NCBI GenBank assembly: GCA_902619805.1
Contig: CACNGC010000013.1
Location: 1-37,627, forward strand
Source: an uncultured SAR116 cluster alpha proteobacterium
GTDB lineage: Bacteria > Pseudomonadota > Alphaproteobacteria > Puniceispirillales > Marisalimonadaceae
Direction of reading: 5' to 3'
DNA length: 37,627 nt
Part shown: one piece after another, positions 1-7,533 of the stretch
Layout of the letters: each line of letters starts with the position of its first letter
Numbering within the stretch: the stretch's first letter is position 1
Program-made: the position numbers and the translations under genes
Notes under the pieces: generated by a model
Databases searched by the model: none
Seen by the model: the letters and a program-made list of their open reading frames with translations, nothing else
Told to the model about the DNA's origin: nothing

Positions 1-40
1 TTTATAGGATAAAATATATCACTTTCTTGAAGGGAAAGTG
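1..40 (-). terminator. possible terminator hairpin after the Sel1-repeat gene
   Basis: On the minus strand a 7-bp inverted repeat (CACTTTC at 20-26 against GAAAGTG at 34-40, 7-nt loop) overlaps the stop codon of the Sel1-repeat gene. It is followed by a T-rich stretch toward position 1. The stem is short and the T tract is interrupted, so this is only a weak terminator candidate. Confidence 0.3.
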
Positions 41-1182
41 ATTATGTTGCTTGAAGAATTTTTAGCTTCAACTTTAGAGATTACTTTTTGTCGTTGCTTA
101 TCAAGGGCAGTTTTATACTTTTCTGGTAATGAATTATTTTGAATAATCTCCAAATTTAATTTTGCATCCTCACTACCTGACTCTGATGCCAGTTTTAAAA
201 GTCTTTCACCCTCCTGCTCATTTTTTTCAATACCGTTGCCATAATAATACATAATGCCCAAGTTGTTCATTGAATCAAAATCACCATATTTTATACTTTG
301 CCTGTACCATTTTATAGCCTCTTTGGTATTTTTTGGCACTCCAAGACCATTTTCATATATATTTGCGAGCATGTAATCAGCTAATCCATCTTGAGCACCA
401 TGTTCCACTGCAAGTTTAGAATATTCAAAACATTTCTGAAAATCTTGTGGGTAGTGATCTCCATCAAAGTATAAAGCAGCTAACATTATTAGAGATTGTA
501 AATTTCCCTGTTCGCCTGCTAATTTAAATGCCCTTAAGGCCCCGTCTAAATCTATTGGTTTGCCATCAATATTAAGTTTTATTAAACCAAGATTCCATTG
601 AGCAATATCAAAACCACTTTTTGTATACAATCCACTTTTTGATGCAAGCTCAAACCATTTTACTGCGTTTTCATAATTAGGTTTAATACCATCACGTCCC
701 TCGTCATAAATGCAACCTAAATGAAATTGTGCAAATTCGTGTTTTTTTTTCGCAGCACGCGACAACCATTCTATTGCTCTTTTTGACTCATGAAAAGGAT
801 ACTCTTCATTATCGTATGTAATACCAAGTAGATATTCAAAATCTGTATCACCCCTTTCAGCCATGGGTGTGGCAATTTTTATTACAGATTTAAATTTACC
901 TTTGTCATACGCTCTCCAACAACGACTTGCCTTATCAAAAAAAGTGTCCCATGAAAAAAGTAAAACATAATAAATAGGTGTTATAAATATAATAAAAAAC
1001 AGTATTCTAAAAAGAAAATTATCAACCAAACTTTTGGGTAAAAGTTCTGCCAAAAATCCATATAAAGGATCGTTTAAAAATATGTAAAAAATGATTACAG
1101 ATCCACAACCAGCAACAAAACCAGTTAATTGTGCTTTATTTGTAGGTATAAAAAATTTAAGTACTTTAATAATCTTATTCAT
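19..1182 (-). CDS. Sel1-repeat membrane-anchored protein
   Basis: This 387-residue protein has two predicted membrane segments near the N-terminus (about residues 18-36 and 57-76), followed by a soluble domain of Sel1-like (TPR-type) repeats from about residue 110 to 345. At least five repeat units are visible, recognisable by patterns such as LGCIYDEG, LANIYENGLGVPKN and LGIMYYYGNGIEKN, each followed by AxxWxxxA-type helices. Sel1 repeats are protein-protein interaction scaffolds, so a role at the inner membrane in binding a partner is likely, but no specific partner can be named. The gene points away from the small secreted genes that follow. The C-terminal 40 residues are charged and lack repeats. 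Confidence 0.85.
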   Translation of the reverse strand: MNKIIKVLKFFIPTNKAQLTGFVAGCGSVIIFYIFLNDPLYGFLAELLPKSLVDNFLFRILFFIIFITPIYYVLLFSWDTFFDKASRCWRAYDKGKFKSVIKIATPMAERGDTDFEYLLGITYDNEEYPFHESKRAIEWLSRAAKKKHEFAQFHLGCIYDEGRDGIKPNYENAVKWFELASKSGLYTKSGFDIAQWNLGLIKLNIDGKPIDLDGALRAFKLAGEQGNLQSLIMLAALYFDGDHYPQDFQKCFEYSKLAVEHGAQDGLADYMLANIYENGLGVPKNTKEAIKWYRQSIKYGDFDSMNNLGIMYYYGNGIEKNEQEGERLLKLASESGSEDAKLNLEIIQNNSLPEKYKTALDKQRQKVISKVEAKNSSSNIITFPSRK

Positions 1183-1463
1183 ATTTATTACAAAAAATTT
1201 TTATATAAATTCTTAAATCAAAAAACAAAATATATTTGATACTAAAAATTATCATTTTACAAATAGTTAATCGAACCTCATCTGCTGATCATAAAAAATA
1301 TATAACCAAGTGATTTTATAAATTCAAAAATCACCAAAATATTAATTTTTAATATAATGATTGAATTTGATAATACTTTCTGTGAAATTTAATTCAAAAT
1401 TTTGGAATAAATTGCTTAACCCTTTACGAGTAATAATGAAATATAATATAATAAAATAAACGT

Positions 1464-1796
1464 ATGAAAATTTTACTTTTAATATTTATGTTTGTCTTTT
1501 CTTCCATCTCTACTGTCATTGCTAAATCTAAGTACTTATGTACAGGCAAATCTAATCAATTTTTTTTAAGTTTTAATTTACAAAATAAAACCGTTATTTT
1601 GAGTGATCACAACCCAAAAAAGTATTGGACAGAAGCTGAATACATTTTTTGGAATTCAGCAAATGACTACACAGTCTATGAATATACTTTTAAAAATGCT
1701 TATAATAAACTTTCAGGAATTCTTAAGGTAAAAAGTCATCATCTAGTTACTAGTAAGAATAAATGGTATGATTATGAATGTTTAATTTCAAAATAA
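1464..1796 (+). CDS. small secreted protein, unknown function
   Basis: The 110-residue product starts with a clear Sec signal peptide (hydrophobic core at residues 3-19, likely cleavage after IA at 19-20). The mature part of about 90 residues is rich in Tyr, Lys and Asn and has two cysteines (C26 and the one near the C-terminus) that could form a disulfide. I do not recognise the family. It is the first of several exported proteins encoded on this strand (1464-3211). No convincing ribosome-binding site precedes the ATG; the upstream 280 bases (1183-1463) are very AT-rich and show nothing else. Confidence 0.65.
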   Translation: MKILLLIFMFVFSSISTVIAKSKYLCTGKSNQFFLSFNLQNKTVILSDHNPKKYWTEAEYIFWNSANDYTVYEYTFKNAYNKLSGILKVKSHHLVTSKNKWYDYECLISK

Positions 1797-1827
1797 ATTA
1801 TAATGCTAAAAAAAATTAGAATCATTC

Positions 1828-2010
1828 ATGAAAAAAATAACAATCGGTAAAATTAGATCTTTTTTGTATACATCTGCTAAAATACTTGGAGACATCAATG
1901 CAGTAAAAAAAAATAAAATTGGAACTCGTGTGACTAATAGAGTGACTGGGAAAGTAAGTTCACGAATAAGATCTTATGTAAGTAGAAAAATAATGAATAT
2001 TTTTAAATAA
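1828..2010 (+). CDS. small basic conserved hypothetical protein
   Basis: This 60-residue protein is highly basic (about one residue in four is Lys or Arg). It resembles, from memory, a widespread but uncharacterised family of roughly 55-60 residues with the pattern AKILGDINAVKK followed by IGxRxxxRxxGK. Residues 17-28 and 32-42 here match that pattern. There is no signal peptide or membrane helix; the charge suggests nucleic acid or membrane-surface binding, which is inference. It lies 31 bases after the preceding secreted-protein gene and 26 bases before the next, so it could be co-transcribed with both. Confidence 0.6.
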   Translation: MKKITIGKIRSFLYTSAKILGDINAVKKNKIGTRVTNRVTGKVSSRIRSYVSRKIMNIFK

Positions 2011-2036
2011 CTATATTCTATAGGTTAAGATACAAC

Positions 2037-2558
2037 ATGAAGTATTTGGCTACAATATTTTGTTTATTAATATCATCTTATGCATTTCCACATGGTGGTG
2101 GTTTAGACAAAAAAGGGTGTCATAACAATCGAACCACCGGAGATTATCATTGTCATAGAGGATCTAATTCTCAAGGTAAAACATCAAAGTCAGGAAAAAT
2201 ATCTATTGGTAACGAAGACTTTTTTAATCTCAGACTTGCGAATTATTTAGGTGGAAAAACTGAGGTAACATACAACTATGACTACAATATAAACGGGAAA
2301 TCTCCTCGTTTAGGATCTATCAGAATTGATATAGTTACAGATCAATATGTTATTGAAGGTGGTTTGGATAAAAGAAGTAGTTTAGATAGTATCCAGCAAG
2401 CTGTGTTTGCATCTACATTAACAGGAAAAAAACCTGCAGTAGCTATTTATGATACAAATGGATCATGGGGCAAATATGAACACCGAATTTATTCTACAGC
2501 TAAAGAACTAGGAATTAAGTTTTTTTGGGTAAGCCGTGATCAGGTACATGAAAAATAA
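2037..2558 (+). CDS. secreted YHYH-motif protein with nuclease-like C-terminal part
   Basis: The 173-residue protein has a signal peptide (residues 1-18). It then carries a short Cys/His motif (GGGLDKKGCHNN at 20-31 and GDYHCHRG at 35-42) typical of the YHYH module found in many exported bacterial proteins. The C-terminal part (about 92-145) has the order R-I-D98-I-V-T, V-I-E107-G, DK at 111-112 and Q120/Q121. This fits the D...E-x-(D/K)...Q spacing of PD-(D/E)XK-type nuclease domains that occur as export-linked domains of unknown function. The assignment is by pattern, not alignment. If correct, it would be a periplasmic or secreted nuclease. The gene sits between other exported-protein genes, 26 bases after the small basic protein and 44 before the extensin-like gene. 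Confidence 0.65.
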   Translation: MKYLATIFCLLISSYAFPHGGGLDKKGCHNNRTTGDYHCHRGSNSQGKTSKSGKISIGNEDFFNLRLANYLGGKTEVTYNYDYNINGKSPRLGSIRIDIVTDQYVIEGGLDKRSSLDSIQQAVFASTLTGKKPAVAIYDTNGSWGKYEHRIYSTAKELGIKFFWVSRDQVHEK

Positions 2559-2602
2559 TCCATTAATTTTGTAAAAAATTTAAATTAATCTAAGAGCTAA
2601 TA

Positions 2603-3211
2603 ATGTTACGAATATTTACTTATTTAATTACCCTATTTTTAGCAGCCTTTATTTCTGAATATTATTTTCAATTTTTAAGTCAAACTTTTAATAAAATACG
2701 AACTTATACACTTTATGATGGTGGTGATAGCTGCATTGAAAAATTAAAAATTTATTCCTCAAACTTTAAATCCTTGGGGTCTTTTGAAAAAGGTCAGTGC
2801 AAAGTTAATAATGCAGTAAGAATTAAAGCTTTTAATAATACTAAATTATCAGGTGATATAACTTTGTCTTGTTCAACAGCTGTTCAAGTAGGAAAATATT
2901 TAAATGAAATTGACGCAAAAACTATTACTCATATGGGATCATATAATTGCAGAACTATTGCAAGATCTAAAATATATAGTGAACACAGTTATGGAACAGC
3001 ATTAGATATTTCACATGTGGATGGTGCCAATGTTAAACTTGACTGGAATAAAAATACTGAAAAAGGAGAAATATTAAAAAAAGCTTATAGAGTGGCATGT
3101 AAATATTTTAACAATATTTTAACTCCTGACTCAGATAAAGCTCATCATAATCATTTCCATTTTGATAATGGTTTCGGATTAAAGTGTTATTTTAAATCGA
3201 TTATCAAATAA
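2603..3211 (+). CDS. extensin-like C-terminal domain (M15-fold) protein, exported
   Basis: The 202-residue protein has an N-terminal hydrophobic anchor or signal (about residues 5-19) and an extensin-like C-terminal domain. Visible family features are the paired cysteines (C44, C66, C90, C116 and later ones) and the SEHSYGTALDI motif (126-136, with H128 and D135). The C-terminal HNHFHFD motif (182-188) supplies further zinc ligands (H184, H186). This His/Asp/His arrangement is that of M15/LAS-type zinc peptidases, so a peptidoglycan carboxypeptidase-like role in the periplasm is the best guess. Extensin-like proteins in alphaproteobacteria are usually somewhat longer, but the whole core is present. 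Start codon chosen as the first ATG; the ribosome-binding site is weak. Confidence 0.8.
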   Translation: MLRIFTYLITLFLAAFISEYYFQFLSQTFNKIRTYTLYDGGDSCIEKLKIYSSNFKSLGSFEKGQCKVNNAVRIKAFNNTKLSGDITLSCSTAVQVGKYLNEIDAKTITHMGSYNCRTIARSKIYSEHSYGTALDISHVDGANVKLDWNKNTEKGEILKKAYRVACKYFNNILTPDSDKAHHNHFHFDNGFGLKCYFKSIIK

Positions 3212-3255
3212 GATTTTTTTATTGATCAAGATCAATTTTGTTCTAAATTCAAAGG

Positions 3256-3603
3256 ATGAATTCTAAGTTTCAAGTCAAAATTAAAGATAAAATTATTAAT
3301 GAATTAAATGAGGGTTTATATCTTCATTTAAATATGGATCTATACGATGCAGATCATTTCTTTGGTTATTATAATGGATACATATATAAATTAATTGATA
3401 AAGTTTATAATAAGCACGGCGCTAAAGGATTAAGAATAGAAATTAAATATATGATTCAATATTTATTATTTTTAATGAATAAATTAAAAAACAACTCGAA
3501 GTTTGAAGATTATATATTAGTGGTTATTTATTTTCGATTGTATTACAGGCATTATTCCTATCGAAAACAATCTTTTGAAAATCAATTAAGTTTTAATTTT
3601 TAA
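3256..3603 (+). CDS. hypothetical protein
   Basis: This 115-residue protein is preceded by a plausible AAAGG just before its ATG. It has no signal peptide, no obvious membrane helix and no motif I recognise. The composition is Tyr-, Lys- and Asn-rich with several amphipathic helical stretches (for example residues 60-78). It ends directly before a block of decayed genes on the opposite strand (3623-3935). Confidence 0.5.
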   Translation: MNSKFQVKIKDKIINELNEGLYLHLNMDLYDADHFFGYYNGYIYKLIDKVYNKHGAKGLRIEIKYMIQYLLFLMNKLKNNSKFEDYILVVIYFRLYYRHYSYRKQSFENQLSFNF

Positions 3604-3622
3604 ACTTATAAATAATAAGTGA

Positions 3623-3752
3623 CTACTTTATTTCTACATAAATTTTACCATTATGCTTTAAGTACAGATCTATTACTTTCTGATATAAAGGAGGATCAGT
3701 ATAAAACTCCATGATAAAATACACACTGTCTAGGTTGAGTATTAATTAACTT
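3623..3752 (-). pseudogene. frameshifted remnant of the 9208/11559 paralogous family
   Basis: Reading the minus strand, one frame gives QPRQCVFYHGVLY and a neighbouring frame continues with TDPPLYQKVIDLYLKHNG and a stop at 3623. The intact homologue at 9208-9585 contains PRQRVFYLGVVYTGPPL followed by CQDITDLYLKRHGF. The order and spacing therefore match across a frameshift near 3700. Both the N-terminus and the C-terminal half (including the WKGK motif) are missing. This is a broken third member of a family otherwise seen twice at 9.2-11.9 kb and shows that this part of the island has been decaying. Confidence 0.65.
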
Positions 3753-3785
3753 TTACAAACTTATTTTCTTAAAACGTGTCTTCAA

Positions 3786-3935
3786 TTACCTCTCTTTGCC
3801 TATTAATAATATTTTTCCTTTCTCATAGTGTTGTCGATTTTCAAATTCTCCCTCATATTGTTCATTTATATCTTCACCATCTTTAGATATCATTTTACCT
3901 CTTCCACTTAATTCTGCGAGACTAACAGTTCGCAT
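3786..3935 (-). CDS. short MORN-repeat-like ORF, probable fragment
   Basis: A 49-codon minus-strand frame from an ATG at 3935 to a TAA at 3786 encodes a peptide with GRGKMISKDGED and YEGEFENRQHYEKGKI. The YxGEFxNxxxxxKGK pattern is that of a MORN repeat. One unit only is present, whereas MORN proteins normally carry several, so this is either a scrap of a larger gene or a tiny gene. No clear ribosome-binding site precedes it. The rest of the 3604-4047 gap holds the neighbouring pseudogene and the promoter region of the next operon. Confidence 0.4.
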   Translation of the reverse strand: MRTVSLAELSGRGKMISKDGEDINEQYEGEFENRQHYEKGKILLIGKER

Positions 3936-4047
3936 TTATAAATATAAATGTAAAAAGGTAAAAAAATTTAATTAATTAACTACAATTGTCATATTTTTCT
4001 TATTTCAGCGTTTATGTATTAGATCGCAAAAAAAGGAGAAGATATTA

Positions 4048-4932
4048 ATGACATTTTTTAACATTCAATTTGATGATGTTCATTTTTTAAATGATGTAAA
4101 ATTAGGAAGTATAACATTTCAGCCATTAAAATTTTTATTTAAGAATAAACCATCAAACTTAAAATCAATGGACCAACTTTTTGAAGAAGAACTAGTATCA
4201 ATTGAAGAGATAGGAATTGACGGTCGTGTTGAAGAAGTAAACGTAAGAAATTATAGTAAAGATTTTTTATTTGTTCCTGATGGTGAAGCAATAGTAGGAG
4301 CCAAACAAAATAGAATATCTGAAAGATCAGTTATTATTGCCCCATATTTCACACAAAAAATTCCTGTTACGTGTGTTGAACAGTATAGATGGAACTATGA
4401 AGAAGGTATAGAATTTGCTAAGAGTGACTTTGTACTTCATCCAAAAGCTAGGGAGGAAAAAGCAGAGCTTCTAAAAAAAGGTGAGAACAGTAAAATACAA
4501 AACGCTGTTTGGAATAATATAAGTAGTTTATCTGAAAAACATGAAGTTAATTGCATGTCAATGGACTTAGGTGACATACTTCATAGTTCAAAAAAATACT
4601 TCGATTTGGACTATTTTGATAGAGTTAAAGACTTCAGTTTTAATGCTTACATTGTCTCTGGTGCTGGAAGAACATTCATAGAGTTTTTTTATAATGATGA
4701 AGTATGTAAAAGACATGTCAAAAAATCTATTAAAGGTTGGATGGCAGATGCTGACGATTTGACAAGGACTTTTGATATCAATAAAGAAGAAGTCGTTAAA
4801 TCATTTATCAAAAGTGAGTGGAAAGAAGAAGACTCCATTTCTATTGAACAAGCTTTTAGTTCTGATTTGAAGAACAATGGAAGATGTATTTTCTTAGCTC
4901 AAAATTTAATTCATGCTTATTATTATGTCTAA
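4048..4932 (+). CDS. ARPP-1 domain protein
   Basis: The 294-residue protein matches the ARPP-1 family (ARG and Rhodanese-Phosphatase-superfamily-associated Protein domain). Diagnostic stretches are the FEEELVSIEEI region (45-55), VNVRNYSKDFLFVPDGE (64-80), the signature GAKQNRI (84-90) and IPVTCVEQYRW (105-115). The family name records its gene-neighbourhood link to ADP-ribosylglycohydrolases (ARG); an ARG-like gene is indeed the fifth gene of this operon (6831-7511). The biochemical activity of ARPP-1 is not established to my knowledge. A good AGGAG precedes the ATG with about 9 bases spacing. The next gene begins about 10 bases after the stop, so this is probably the first gene of a 4048-7511 operon. 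Confidence 0.85.
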   Translation: MTFFNIQFDDVHFLNDVKLGSITFQPLKFLFKNKPSNLKSMDQLFEEELVSIEEIGIDGRVEEVNVRNYSKDFLFVPDGEAIVGAKQNRISERSVIIAPYFTQKIPVTCVEQYRWNYEEGIEFAKSDFVLHPKAREEKAELLKKGENSKIQNAVWNNISSLSEKHEVNCMSMDLGDILHSSKKYFDLDYFDRVKDFSFNAYIVSGAGRTFIEFFYNDEVCKRHVKKSIKGWMADADDLTRTFDINKEEVVKSFIKSEWKEEDSISIEQAFSSDLKNNGRCIFLAQNLIHAYYYV

Positions 4933-4944
4933 GGAGAGTTCTTG

Positions 4945-5439
4945 ATGTGCGAAGGATGCAAAGAAATAATTAATGAAAAAAAACCTGTCATAAGACAGGC
5001 TGCTTTTAAGTATAAAAATGATTTTGTTGGAGCAAATGAATTAATCTCAATAATTAATGTTAAGTTTTTTAGCTGGAAAAAAAAACAAGTAGGACCTATT
5101 CAGGTAAATAACAGCTTTTTTCATAAGATTGCTCATAATGCTGCGATTGATGAAATAAAAGAATATGAAGTTAGTATTGATAGTCCAGATCATAAATCAT
5201 TAGTTGAAAAAATACATTTTCATGACCCTTCTTCTTTTGTGTTAGCGCAAAGAATAATGAAGGACTGCTCTCCAGAAGAAAAAGACGCTCTTATGTCAAT
5301 CGTTAATAGAGAAGATCCTGAGGAATTTGCAAATAGATACAATATTAATTATGCAAATGCAGTTCAAAAAAGAAGACGTATAGTCAAAAAAATTAAAGAT
5401 AGACTATTTTCAAAAAACGTGGAGAGAAGTCATGGATAA
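4945..5439 (+). CDS. ECF sigma-factor-like protein
   Basis: I chose the ATG at 4945 because AAGGAG at 4931-4936 lies 8 bases upstream; a TTG at 4942 is in frame but too close. The 164-residue product looks like a small sigma-70 family protein. About residues 30-75 resemble region 2 (NELISIINVKFF and HKIAHNAAIDEIKEY, compare the ARNxxIDExR pattern of ECF sigmas). About 110-158 resemble region 4, with a SPEEKDAL start and a helix-turn-helix ending in RRRIVKKIKDRL. The N-terminus has a CxxC pair. Sigma-like proteins inside a defence-type operon could drive or sense its expression, which is inference. It overlaps the next gene by 8 bases, so translation is likely coupled. Confidence 0.6.
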   Translation: MCEGCKEIINEKKPVIRQAAFKYKNDFVGANELISIINVKFFSWKKKQVGPIQVNNSFFHKIAHNAAIDEIKEYEVSIDSPDHKSLVEKIHFHDPSSFVLAQRIMKDCSPEEKDALMSIVNREDPEEFANRYNINYANAVQKRRRIVKKIKDRLFSKNVERSHG

Positions 5440-6154
5440 GAACTTGATCACATTATATGAACTTCAGCTATATGTTAAATCATGGGGTAACAGTAATAAT
5501 GATAGGGTAAAAATATTTTTAGAAAATGTTTTTAAAATGGGAATTTCATTAAGATACGATGATATCTTTCCAATGACAGAATTTGAATATGGTGATTTAT
5601 TAATATTAGACCAAGAATTCATTTATAAAGAATATATAAAATATCTAGAAAATAATGAGATACAAGACGATGTTCTATTTCATATAGCTGAGAATGAATA
5701 CCCTAATTTCTATGAGCAAATTAAATATGCTTTTAAACCATTAGAAGATATAAAATCCCATTTTAAAACTAGAAAAAAATTAATCGAAGAAGAAATAGAA
5801 AGGAAAAGACAAGAAGAAATTGAACAAAAAAAACATGAAGAATTAATGAAAAAATTACGCGAAGAAATTCAGAATGAAAGTGAAAATGAAGAATACAAAT
5901 CAACATCATTTAAAAGAGAAATAAATGCGAGTGAGAGTATAGAAATGTCGCAGATGATTGATTTAAATTCATTTTTTCCAAATCGTGATATTTACACCCC
6001 ACCTGAAACATTTGAAGAAAAATTACAGAGGCAAATGGGAGTTAATATCAACAAAGATTTACAAGCAAATATTTACGCTCGTATAAGAATAGAAGAGCAT
6101 CTAAAAGAAATTAATAAATTAAAATCAACGCTTACAAATATTTTTTTAAATTAA
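5432..6154 (+). CDS. coiled-coil protein of unknown function
   Basis: The 240-residue protein starts inside the previous gene (8-base overlap, GGAGAGAAG as ribosome-binding site). An acidic N-terminal region (1-105) is followed by a strongly charged Glu/Lys/Arg helix (about 107-150) with the look of a coiled coil. A C-terminal region of about 90 residues ends in another helix rich in Lys and Glu. No catalytic motif is visible. In this operon it may act as a scaffold or adaptor between the sigma-like and the zinc-ribbon proteins, but nothing in the sequence proves that. Confidence 0.6.
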   Translation: MDKNLITLYELQLYVKSWGNSNNDRVKIFLENVFKMGISLRYDDIFPMTEFEYGDLLILDQEFIYKEYIKYLENNEIQDDVLFHIAENEYPNFYEQIKYAFKPLEDIKSHFKTRKKLIEEEIERKRQEEIEQKKHEELMKKLREEIQNESENEEYKSTSFKREINASESIEMSQMIDLNSFFPNRDIYTPPETFEEKLQRQMGVNINKDLQANIYARIRIEEHLKEINKLKSTLTNIFLN

Positions 6155-6161
6155 TTTAGAA

Positions 6162-6812
6162 ATGACAAGAAAATGTATAAATTGTAAAATTGAGTTCCCT
6201 AACTCAATAGATTATTTTAGGAATGAAACAGCAGAAGCATGTAGGCAATGCGGAGATTACTATCTAACAACTTCACAAAGACAATTTTTAGAAAATCACC
6301 AAATTTATGTCAAACAAGTTTTTGATGTTTTTGGATTACAAAAGAAAAATTATCAACAAAAAATGAATGCAATTGATAAAATAATTGGTGTTGGAGCTAA
6401 CCCGTGTAGAGCATTTGGCCATACTTTAAAAATGCTGTCTGGACATTGTCCACAGTGTAATACGCACCATATAGAATTTACTTTACGGTGGTTTGACAAC
6501 AAGTTTGTCTATCTTGCATTTTCACAAAAGACACAATTAATTAAAATAGGTGTAACAGATAATATTATAAAAAGAGAATTATCTTTAAACGATACAAATT
6601 ATGGAAATATTAACGACTGGAAAATTTTAAAAAGCAATTTATTTAAAAAAGCAGGTCAGGTTGAGGCTAAAATTCAAAAAGAATTAATTAGACATAGAGT
6701 TTATAGAAAATTTATAAAAGATTATAAAATTGTTTATTCTTCTGAAATTTTTAATTGTGATTTAGAAACTGCTAATTCAATATTAGATAAGTATATAGCC
6801 TCTAATTTATAA
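6162..6812 (+). CDS. zinc-ribbon protein with GIY-YIG-like domain
   Basis: The 216-residue protein begins with a zinc-binding motif (C5xxC8 and C27xxC30), has a second CPQC pair at 96-99, and then a domain from about 115 to 215 that resembles T5orf172-type GIY-YIG domains. In that domain are VYLAFSQ (116-122) and IKIGVTDN (127-134), followed by R138, YG at 147-148, DW at 152-153, then a helix with AGQVEAKIQKELI. In GIY-YIG proteins the Tyr/Gly strand, Arg and Glu form the nuclease site; here Y117, R138 and the Glu of GQVEAK are candidates. Whether it cuts nucleic acid is unknown. It starts 7 bases after the preceding stop and precedes the ARG-like gene by 18. Confidence 0.6.
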   Translation: MTRKCINCKIEFPNSIDYFRNETAEACRQCGDYYLTTSQRQFLENHQIYVKQVFDVFGLQKKNYQQKMNAIDKIIGVGANPCRAFGHTLKMLSGHCPQCNTHHIEFTLRWFDNKFVYLAFSQKTQLIKIGVTDNIIKRELSLNDTNYGNINDWKILKSNLFKKAGQVEAKIQKELIRHRVYRKFIKDYKIVYSSEIFNCDLETANSILDKYIASNL

Positions 6813-6830
6813 AAGAATAAACAATTAATT

Positions 6831-7511
6831 ATGAAAAAAAAAAATTATACTCAGTTGATTCTTAGAGGCATAAAAGAAGGTGACCAGATTGGTGGCCCAT
6901 TTGAACTTGCTCAAATTGTTTTTAAAAGTTTAAATGAAAATAGTGGATTTAATGTGAATGATTTGAGAAAAAGATATTTAAATTGGTGGAGAAATGATGC
7001 ATTTGATACTGGTCCCACTTATGCAAGCGTCTTTACTAAAATTGAAAAAGGTATCGATCCTATTTTGGCTGTTAAAACAGTTCATGAAGAATTTGGTTTT
7101 AATACAGCTGGATGCGGACCAGCTCATAGAGCAACACCAGTAGCTGGCATGTTAAAAATACCAACAGACAAACTTATCAATATAGCAAGACAAGAAGCCA
7201 AAATTACACATTTTGATAATGACGCAGGAAATGGATCTGCAATTGTAATTATGCTTTGTAGATATATATTGGAAGGTAAAAGTTTTAACGAAGCTGAAAA
7301 TCTTATTTCTAATAATAATGACTTAAAAGATAGTTGGATTAAATTGCAAAATGCTGATTTAAAACCAGATGGATACATATACAATGTTATTTTTTCAGCA
7401 CTTCACTTTATAAAAAAAAATAAAACACTTGAGGATACATTTAAATTTGCAGGAAAGGCTAATTATTGCCCTATTATTTTTTCAGTTATAAAAAAATGTA
7501 TTTCTAGATAA
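6831..7511 (+). CDS. ADP-ribosylglycohydrolase-fold protein
   Basis: The 226-residue protein shows the ARG (ADP-ribosyl hydrolase, DraG/ARH) pattern. This comprises GDQIGGPFE at 17-25 (GDxxGxPxE), WWRNDAFDTGPT at 52-63, GCGPAHRATP at 94-103 and THFDNDAGNGSA at 126-137. The last is the usual T-H...G-x-G/A-A segment near the second metal-ligand cluster. Family members remove ADP-ribose from proteins, nucleic acids or related small molecules using Mg2+. At 226 residues it is shorter than typical DraG-type enzymes (roughly 260-300), and the C-terminal metal-ligand DD motif is not obvious, so activity may be altered. It is the last gene of the 4048-7511 operon, and its pairing with ARPP-1 is the main reason to see these genes as one system. 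Confidence 0.75.
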   Translation: MKKKNYTQLILRGIKEGDQIGGPFELAQIVFKSLNENSGFNVNDLRKRYLNWWRNDAFDTGPTYASVFTKIEKGIDPILAVKTVHEEFGFNTAGCGPAHRATPVAGMLKIPTDKLINIARQEAKITHFDNDAGNGSAIVIMLCRYILEGKSFNEAENLISNNNDLKDSWIKLQNADLKPDGYIYNVIFSALHFIKKNKTLEDTFKFAGKANYCPIIFSVIKKCISR

Positions 7512-7533
7512 TTAACAAAATTATAAAAGGAAC

